Shown here piece after piece: positions 15,637-18,532 of a stretch of DNA of 18,532 nt (the first letter of the stretch is position 1; every line of letters starts with the position of its first letter). The notes under the pieces were generated by a model. That model saw only the letters and a list, made by a program, of their open reading frames with translations. It was not told the DNA's origin and did not search any database. The translations under genes and the position numbers were made by a program. The stretch spans positions 1 to 18,532 of the forward strand of contig CAJUMC010000065.1 in assembly GCA_910587085.1 (NCBI GenBank), in the 5' to 3' direction. Origin of the DNA: an uncultured Lachnospiraceae bacterium (GTDB lineage: Bacteria > Bacillota > Clostridia > Lachnospirales > Lachnospiraceae).

Positions 15637-16244
15637 GCTGCACCGCCTTTCCGCCTCACCGCCAGCGCATCTAGGAGCATCCTTGCGCCCCGGTCGGCCT
15701 GTTCCTCATACTGCGCAAGCGTCTCTTCGTCTATGGCTCCTGGAGTAATATTCCCCTTGCCGCGGTGAAGATAAGAATGAGCCAGCTCATGGGCAAGGTT
15801 GTAGTTGAATTCCTCGATCGTGTCAAGCCTCTCATTCAGCGCAATCCGGTCGCCTTTGATTCTGGCATAGCTGGCACGAAGAGGACAAAAGCGAACTGTG
15901 ATCCCATTTTTCACAGCCAGGTGCACAAGATTCTCGAAAATCTTCCCAGTATCCACTCCAGCCCACTTCCCCTCATCGCCCGGCGGCAACGCCCTGCTTC
16001 CTTGGTCGTCTTCTTCCTGCAGGTTCTCCATGTACGCCCTTTGTCCTTCCAGCGCTTCCTGCGGGGATTCCGGATCCTGTCCATTCCATTCCCGAAAATT
16101 CTTTGCTGCGGATTCCTCCGCAAGCTGCTGCCAGCGTTCATCCGACAGCATGTCAATTTCAAGCACCGGCACGCGATTGCCGTTTTCCCTCTCCACAAGC
16201 CCGATTACCGGGAACCGCATGGTTCCCACTTCAAAATAGTGCAT
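15633..16244 (-). CDS. ImmA/IrrE family metallo-endopeptidase
   Basis: This zinc peptidase belongs to the ImmA/IrrE family, whose known members cleave Cro/CI-type repressors on stress and so control mobile elements. Counting from an upstream TTG (16253), HELAHSYLH is at residues 155-163 with His 155, Glu 156 and His 159, and YEEQADRGARMLLDA supplies the third ligand region (Glu 184, Asp 187). The first 100 residues are a charged extension with no named domain. I prefer the ATG at 16244: GGAGG is 11 bases before it but only 2 bases before the TTG, and neither spacing is ideal. The gene is coupled to the next one by a GTGA overlap. The natural target would be the XRE regulator encoded on the opposite strand at 16930-17139, but that is inference. 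Confidence 0.85.
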   Translation of the reverse strand: MHYFEVGTMRFPVIGLVERENGNRVPVLEIDMLSDERWQQLAEESAAKNFREWNGQDPESPQEALEGQRAYMENLQEEDDQGSRALPPGDEGKWAGVDTGKIFENLVHLAVKNGITVRFCPLRASYARIKGDRIALNERLDTIEEFNYNLAHELAHSYLHRGKGNITPGAIDEETLAQYEEQADRGARMLLDALAVRRKGGAA

Positions 16245-16260
16245 TTCGCTCAATTCCTCC

Positions 16261-16289
16261 TTTACAAAGAGCCGCAGGCGTGTTATACT
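16261..16289 (+). promoter_or_regulatory. Antisense promoter of a candidate small RNA
   Basis: On the + strand TTTACA (16261-16266) lies exactly 17 bases before TATACT (16284-16289), which is preceded by TGT (extended -10). The inverted repeat GCAGGC (16274-16279) / GCCTGC (16290-16295) brackets the -10. No + strand gene follows before a terminator 40 bases downstream, so the product should be a short untranslated RNA. Confidence 0.6.
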
Positions 16290-16295
16290 GCCTGC

Positions 16296-16366
16296 ATACC
16301 CTCAATTTTGTGTTTGATGGTTACTTGCCCCCTATCAGATTGGTCCTCTGGTAAGGGGCGCTTTTT
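16296..16366 (+). ncRNA. Candidate 71-nt antisense RNA
   Basis: The transcript would begin near A16296, 7 bases after the extended -10, and end at the T run of the terminator at 16327-16366. It has a single-stranded 5' part of about 31 bases and one strong hairpin. It is complementary to the - strand mRNA between the stop of the coiled-coil gene and the start of the metallopeptidase gene. Size, layout and promoter resemble antisense RNAs of type I toxin-antitoxin systems in Bacillota, yet no small hydrophobic toxin frame lies opposite it. Its likely action is on the overlapping mRNA. Confidence 0.5.
16327..16366 (+). terminator. Intrinsic terminator on the + strand
   Basis: GCCCCCTATCAGA (16327-16339) pairs with TCTGGTAAGGGGC (16347-16359): 12 of 13 positions pair, one G-U. 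A 7-base loop lies between, and GCTTTTT follows. The T run is on the + strand, opposite to the flanking genes; it overlaps the stop codon of the coiled-coil gene. Confidence 0.7.
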
Positions 16367-16640
16367 ATGCTACAGTGAACCTCCGGCAGCAGCTTTGTTT
16401 TACAAACTGTCCGTAGATATCCGGGAAGGACGCCTTCAGCGCTTTGCTGTCCAGGCGGCTGCTTGCAATCTCTTTCCAGCGGATAACGAAGTTTGCCGTC
16501 TGCAGCTCGTCCAGGCCTTTTTCCTCCAGATCTGCCTTCAGTTCCGTCCGCAGGGCTTCCGCCTGCGCTTCCAGCTCCTTCAGCTGTGCCTCGACGGCCT
16601 GAAGCTTCCGGATGCGGTTCTCAATCATTCTCTCTGTCAT
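16365..16640 (-). CDS. Coiled-coil phage-type protein (Gp157-like), hypothetical
   Basis: This is a 91-residue protein. Residues 1-45 form a charged coiled coil (IENRIRKLQAVEAQLKELEA and EALRTELKADLEEKG), and residues 50-91 are a small domain with FVIRWKEIASSRLDSKALKASFPDIYGQF ending CCRRFTVA. Short proteins of this plan, with a W-K-E...S-S-R-x-D core, are frequent in clostridial prophages and are distantly like siphophage Gp157/Gam-type proteins; I cannot assign a biochemical role. GGAAGGG lies 6 bases before the ATG at 16640. It has its own near-consensus promoter and a structured 5' leader, and it starts the - strand operon that continues into the metallopeptidase gene. Confidence 0.7.
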   Translation of the reverse strand: MTERMIENRIRKLQAVEAQLKELEAQAEALRTELKADLEEKGLDELQTANFVIRWKEIASSRLDSKALKASFPDIYGQFVKQSCCRRFTVA

Positions 16641-16659
16641 GGTCTACCCTTCCTTTCTC

Positions 16660-16754
16660 AGGTCAAGCGGCTGGGGGTATTGTGCTGTCTTCAGCAGAGC
16701 CTGTCCAGCTCTTACGGTATGCCCTGTATGGATTTTGCTATCTTCGCTTGACCT
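16660..16754 (-). ncRNA. Structured leader RNA closed by a perfect 10-bp helix
   Basis: In the leader of the coiled-coil gene, AGGTCAAGCG (16754-16745, - strand) pairs perfectly with CGCTTGACCT (16669-16660). Inside lie AGAGC/GCTCT (16712-16708 with 16700-16696) and TGCTG/CAGCA with a 4-base loop (16696-16692 with 16687-16683), so the fold is a closing stem with at least two hairpins. The gene's ribosome site is 6-12 bases beyond the closing stem. It does not match a riboswitch class I know. A small terminal-inverted-repeat element is an alternative, but no target duplication is visible. Confidence 0.45.
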
Positions 16755-16775
16755 CTGTCGTTTGATTCTGTAAAC

Positions 16776-16804
16776 AGTATACAGCATTCCGTAAATGTTG
16801 TCAA
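16776..16804 (-). promoter_or_regulatory. Promoter of the coiled-coil/ImmA operon
   Basis: On the - strand a perfect TTGACA (16804-16799) is followed after 17 bases by TATACT (16781-16776). CTGTA/TACAG inverted arms overlap the -10. Transcription would start near 16769, ahead of the structured leader. Confidence 0.75.
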
Positions 16805-16818
16805 GTGTTAAATTAATA

Positions 16819-16864
16819 ATTTTCTAAATATTTTTCATTGATATCTATTTGACATTTAGAAAAT
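16819..16864. promoter_or_regulatory. Perfect 11-bp inverted repeat between divergent promoters (operator)
   Basis: ATTTTCTAAAT (16819-16829) and its exact reverse complement ATTTAGAAAAT (16854-16864) are 24 bases apart, in the AT-rich stretch between the - strand operon promoter and the XRE promoter. Spacing and position suit a looped or paired binding site of the XRE protein or another repressor. Confidence 0.5.
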
Positions 16865-16866
16865 AC

Positions 16867-16895
16867 TTTACATTTTGGTTTTTTTAATTTATAAT
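16867..16895 (+). promoter_or_regulatory. Promoter of the XRE regulator
   Basis: TTTACA (16867-16872) and a perfect TATAAT (16890-16895) are exactly 17 bases apart, giving a leader of about 28 bases. The -35 begins 3 bases after the right arm of the inverted repeat, so binding there should block it. Confidence 0.75.
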
Positions 16896-16929
16896 TCATG
16901 TAAGAACAAACAGAAAGGGGGAATCCATT

Positions 16930-17139
16930 ATGACAATGGCTCAAAAGATCAATATGGCAGTAGCTTACAAAGGAATAAGTCAGGCAGCTCTTGCAAGAGC
17001 AATCAATATGACACCATCAAATTTCAATCAGAAACTCAAAAGGGAAACCTTTTCTACAGAAGAACTTGCCAAAATAGCAACTGCTCTTGGATGTATCTAT
17101 GAATTTGGTTTTACTTTTCCTGATGGCACAAAGATTTGA
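16930..17139 (+). CDS. Single-domain XRE/Cro-type helix-turn-helix regulator
   Basis: This is a 69-residue DNA-binding protein made of little more than one HTH_3/Cro-CI domain. SQAALARAINMTPSNFNQKLKRE (about residues 17-39) is the helix-turn-helix, and FSTEELAKIATALGCIYEFGF completes the five-helix bundle. The start ATG at 16930 has AAAGGGGG 8 bases upstream. The gene and its promoter are clearly more AT-rich than their neighbours, which suggests separate ancestry. It is divergent from the operon containing the ImmA-type peptidase, the usual arrangement in which an ImmA protease destroys a repressor. It probably binds the inverted repeat between the divergent promoters. No effector domain is present. 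Confidence 0.85.
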   Translation: MTMAQKINMAVAYKGISQAALARAINMTPSNFNQKLKRETFSTEELAKIATALGCIYEFGFTFPDGTKI

Positions 17140-17213
17140 ATCGTTTCTTCGGCCATCCCCGGCGAATAACCCACCGGGAACCACATACAATAACCAGGAA
17201 AGGAAGTGGAACA

Positions 17214-17423
17214 ATGAGTTACAAAGAGCTCGCCAAAAATCTTATAGACCAGATACCGGATAGCAAAATGTATTATATCGTTGCTTACCTGCAGGGAGCA
17301 GCAATCCCGGACGAAATACCCAATGCGGAAACAATCGCCTCTATGGAGGAATTGGAGAACGGCGGCGGCACTCTCTTTGCTGGCAGCACAGAGGCTTTAT
17401 TTGCCGAATTGATGGAGGAATGA
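17214..17423 (+). CDS. Antitoxin of a RelB/DinJ-YafQ type system
   Basis: This is a 69-residue acidic protein. MSYKELAKNLIDQIPDSKMY and YIVAYLQGAAIPDEIPNAET form its N-terminal helices, and the end is acidic (STEALFAELMEE). It lies 3 bases before a YafQ-type toxin gene, and proteins of this form regularly precede such toxins in clostridia, so it should bind and neutralise the toxin. The ATG at 17214 is chosen because AAGGAAG lies about 8 bases upstream; the open frame extends further but is not protein-like there. No clear ribbon-helix-helix domain is visible, so autoregulation cannot be assumed. A small CCCGG/CCGGG hairpin (17158-17178) lies upstream. Confidence 0.75.
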   Translation: MSYKELAKNLIDQIPDSKMYYIVAYLQGAAIPDEIPNAETIASMEELENGGGTLFAGSTEALFAELMEE

Positions 17424-17426
17424 CAA

Positions 17427-17699
17427 ATGCTTGATGTTCGATACTCCACCAGATTCAAAAAGGACTTCAAAGCCTGTGTAAAGCGTGGCTATAAAATGGC
17501 ATTATTACAGCAGGCGATTGATACTCTCCGCATTCCCGCTCCGCTGCCGGCAAAGAATAGGGACCACAACCTGAGCGGCAATTACTCCGGATACCGGGAA
17601 TGCCACATAGAGCCGGACTGGCTGTTGATATACAAGCAGACTGACACGGAGCTACTTCTTGACCGTACCGGTACCCATGCCGATCTGTTCGGGATATAA
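17427..17699 (+). CDS. YafQ/RelE family mRNA-interferase toxin
   Basis: This 90-residue protein is a complete YafQ-type toxin, a ribosome-dependent endoribonuclease that cuts mRNA in the A site. All six residues important in E. coli YafQ are present with the same spacing: His 47, His 60, Asp 64, Trp 65, His 84 and Phe 88, within DHNLSGNYSGYRECHIEPDW and RTGTHADLF. It therefore looks active. Its GGAGG ribosome site lies in the last codons of the antitoxin gene, 8 bases before the ATG, so toxin translation is coupled to the antitoxin. The stop codon is only 39 bases from the first CRISPR repeat, with no terminator between, so its transcript should continue into the array. Confidence 0.92.
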   Translation: MLDVRYSTRFKKDFKACVKRGYKMALLQQAIDTLRIPAPLPAKNRDHNLSGNYSGYRECHIEPDWLLIYKQTDTELLLDRTGTHADLFGI

Positions 17700-17738
17700 A
17701 CTCCGTGTGAACCGCCGCCAATTTTGGCTTGGGCTAGT

Positions 17739-18098
17739 GTATACCCCACACGAGTGGGGATGAACCGAGGTGAGAGCGCAGTACATGGCAAAATGCAAGC
17801 GTATACCCCACACGAGTGGGGGTGAACCGGGATTCTCGCTGCTGACTTGTAAATGCTCTCGCGTATACCCCACACGAGTGGGGGTAAACCGAAATGAACG
17901 ATAGAATTACAACAGGAACATAACGTATACCCCACACGAGTGTAGATGAACCGCCGCCGGCGTCCGGATGAAGGAAAACCTCTTGGAATTATGATCGGCC
18001 TGTTTGGTATCCCCCACTCAGGTGATGGGGAACCGGGCGAGCAGGGAAATTTCCCTTTACCGTATAAGCGTGTCCCCCTCGCATGTGGGAATAAGCTG
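17739..18098 (+). CRISPR. Short type I-E-like CRISPR array, degenerate at its right end
   Basis: There are six 29-base repeats, at 17739-17767, 17801-17829, 17863-17891, 17925-17953, 18007-18035 and 18070-18098. The consensus begins GTATACCCCACACGAG and ends GTGGGGATGAACCG (overlapping at GAG), with a perfect CCCCAC/GTGGGG stem, matching the plan of type I-E repeats. Spacers are 33, 33, 33, 53 and 34 bases. The first three repeats differ at one or two positions, the fourth has TGTAG for TGGGG, and the fifth and sixth are heavily changed; the sixth ends ATAAGCTG. Decay at the right places the leader end on the left. No cas gene and no AT-rich leader is in the window. Downstream fragment CTCAAAACTGAGCGAAAG shows no further repeat. 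Confidence 0.92.
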
Positions 18099-18416
18099 CC
18101 CGGCTCAAAACTGAGCGAAAGCCCGAAGCCGGCGTAGCGTTGGCCGCGGCAAATCCTTCGTCGCCAACGCATGGCAGCTGAAATGTTTCCTGGCAGCAGG
18201 GACATGCCGGTTCCGGGCATGATACCTGCAAATCAGTTACGGCACGCTGCCGTTTCCTGCGCCGCCAGCTCCGTTTGGGTAACGGATACTTTACGGAGTG
18301 TTTGACAGGATATGAGGCAGCAGGACAGCGCACTTTTACGCTTTTCGCCATTTGTGGGGATTCCCTTATTTCCTGCTGCCAGTCTGCATACTTTCCCGGT
18401 ATCTGCATATAATATC
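18099..18416. other. Region between the CRISPR array and the right-edge promoter
   Basis: I find no intact gene here. The only protein-like trace is a short frameshifted frame on the - strand at 18233-18351, listed separately. Longer open frames crossing the array on the - strand are repeat artefacts. Confidence 0.5.
18233..18351 (-). pseudogene. Possible small frameshifted gene (about 39 codons)
   Basis: From an ATG at 18351 the - strand reads MAKSVKVRCPAASYPVKHSVK. A different frame then reads VSVTQTELAAQETAACRN to a TGA at 18233. Adding one A in the AAA run at the junction joins them into a 39-residue protein, and the 119-base length is one short of 40 codons. I do not recognise the product and the evidence is only the quality of the two frames. 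Confidence 0.25.
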
Positions 18417-18471
18417 TACGTAAAATACGTATATCTTTGTATCTCTCCTCTTGACAATACGTAAAATACGT
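18417..18471. repeat. Two palindromic operator-like repeats at the right-edge promoter
   Basis: TACGTAAAATACGTA (18417-18431) recurs as TACGTAAAATACGT (18458-18471). Each is ACGTA-AAA-TACGT, an inverted repeat, and the copies are 41 bases apart, about four helical turns. The second copy fills the spacer of the promoter, an ideal repressor site. Confidence 0.65.
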
Positions 18472-18479
18472 GTTATCAT
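18451..18479 (+). promoter_or_regulatory. Promoter of the gene at the right edge
   Basis: A perfect TTGACA (18451-18456) is followed after 17 bases by TATCAT (18474-18479). A ribosome site AAGGAGG follows, 8 bases before the ATG at 18503. The spacer is occupied by a TACGTA-type palindrome. Confidence 0.75.
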
Positions 18480-18502
18480 ATAATTGTAAGGAGGAAACAT
18501 AC

Positions 18503-18532
18503 ATGAGATTCAGAGAAGCCGACCGGATGCTA
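18503..18532 (+). CDS. Start of a truncated gene (possible HicA-type toxin)
   Basis: Only the first ten codons are present, MRFREADRML. A strong AAGGAGG and promoter show a real gene start. N termini of this form, behind a palindrome-controlled promoter, occur in HicA mRNA-interferases of clostridial HicAB modules, but ten residues are too few to decide. The reading frame runs off the window. Confidence 0.5.
   Translation, partial: MRFREADRML

Noticed and set aside
16660..16754. A 95-bp MITE bounded by AGGTCAAGCG inverted repeats
   Set aside because: No target-site duplication is seen and the arms lie wholly inside a transcribed leader, so an RNA structure is favoured; not fully excluded.
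17151..17184. CCCGG/CCGGG hairpin upstream of the antitoxin, resembling a degenerate CRISPR repeat
   Set aside because: It shares only a CCCC...GGGAACC outline; spacing and core differ from all six repeats.
17582..18504. Long open frames on the - strand crossing the CRISPR array, with repeated PTRVGYT and HPHSCGVY phrases
   Set aside because: These phrases are the well-known translation of type I-E repeats; the frames have no ribosome sites and only reflect repeat periodicity.
1..18532. tRNA and rRNA genes
   Set aside because: I looked for tRNA-like arms and conserved rRNA segments on both strands and saw none.

Overview
The window looks like a chromosomal segment of a Gram-positive gut clostridium (Bacillota, probably Lachnospiraceae). 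The evidence is the moderately GC-rich coding sequence, strong GGAGG-type ribosome sites, TTGACA/TATAAT promoters, and the gene types: AsnRS, DegV, a MoxR/VWA pair, an intracellular GH51, ImmA/IrrE and YafQ. No species can be named from the sequence alone. From the left edge to about 16.6 kb every gene I accept reads on the - strand; from about 16.9 kb the genes read on the + strand.

Region 1 (75-5552, -) is a compact cluster, read right to left: ArsR-type regulator, leucine-rich-repeat protein, VWA/metallopeptidase-like protein, MoxR-type AAA+ ATPase (sharing one base with the VWA gene), and TatD-family nuclease. The ATPase and VWA protein are a classic chaperone-like pair; the LRR protein may be their adaptor. 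Region 2 (5762-8067, -) holds asnS with a clear terminator and an unusual promoter that carries a perfect 12-bp inverted repeat, preceded by an ECF sigma factor with no visible anti-sigma gene. Region 3 (8114-12102, -) is a very large multidomain alpha-L-arabinofuranosidase (GH51 with LamG) under its own promoter. Region 4 (12222-13283, -) is a degV gene split by an apparent one-base frameshift.

Region 5 (about 13.3-17.7 kb) looks like a remnant of a phage or integrative element. It has a sigma-70-type factor, a small helical protein, a ParB-like-motif protein, an ImmA/IrrE metallopeptidase and a coiled-coil phage-type protein on the - strand. Divergent on the + strand are an AT-rich single-domain XRE/Cro regulator and a RelB/YafQ-type toxin-antitoxin pair. 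No integrase, capsid or portal gene is present. This region also contains a candidate 71-nt antisense RNA on the + strand, with a near-consensus promoter and an intrinsic terminator, and a structured leader RNA closed by a perfect 10-bp helix.

Region 6 (17739-18098) is a short type I-E-like CRISPR array (29-nt repeats, mostly 33-nt spacers) whose repeats decay to the right. It starts only 39 bases after the YafQ stop codon, with no recognisable leader and no cas gene in view. The right edge carries a strong + promoter with two TACGTA-type palindromes and the first ten codons of another gene.

The best candidates for something undescribed are the toxin-antitoxin/CRISPR fusion locus, the antisense RNA at 16296-16366, the structured leader at 16660-16754, and the asnS promoter/leader architecture.
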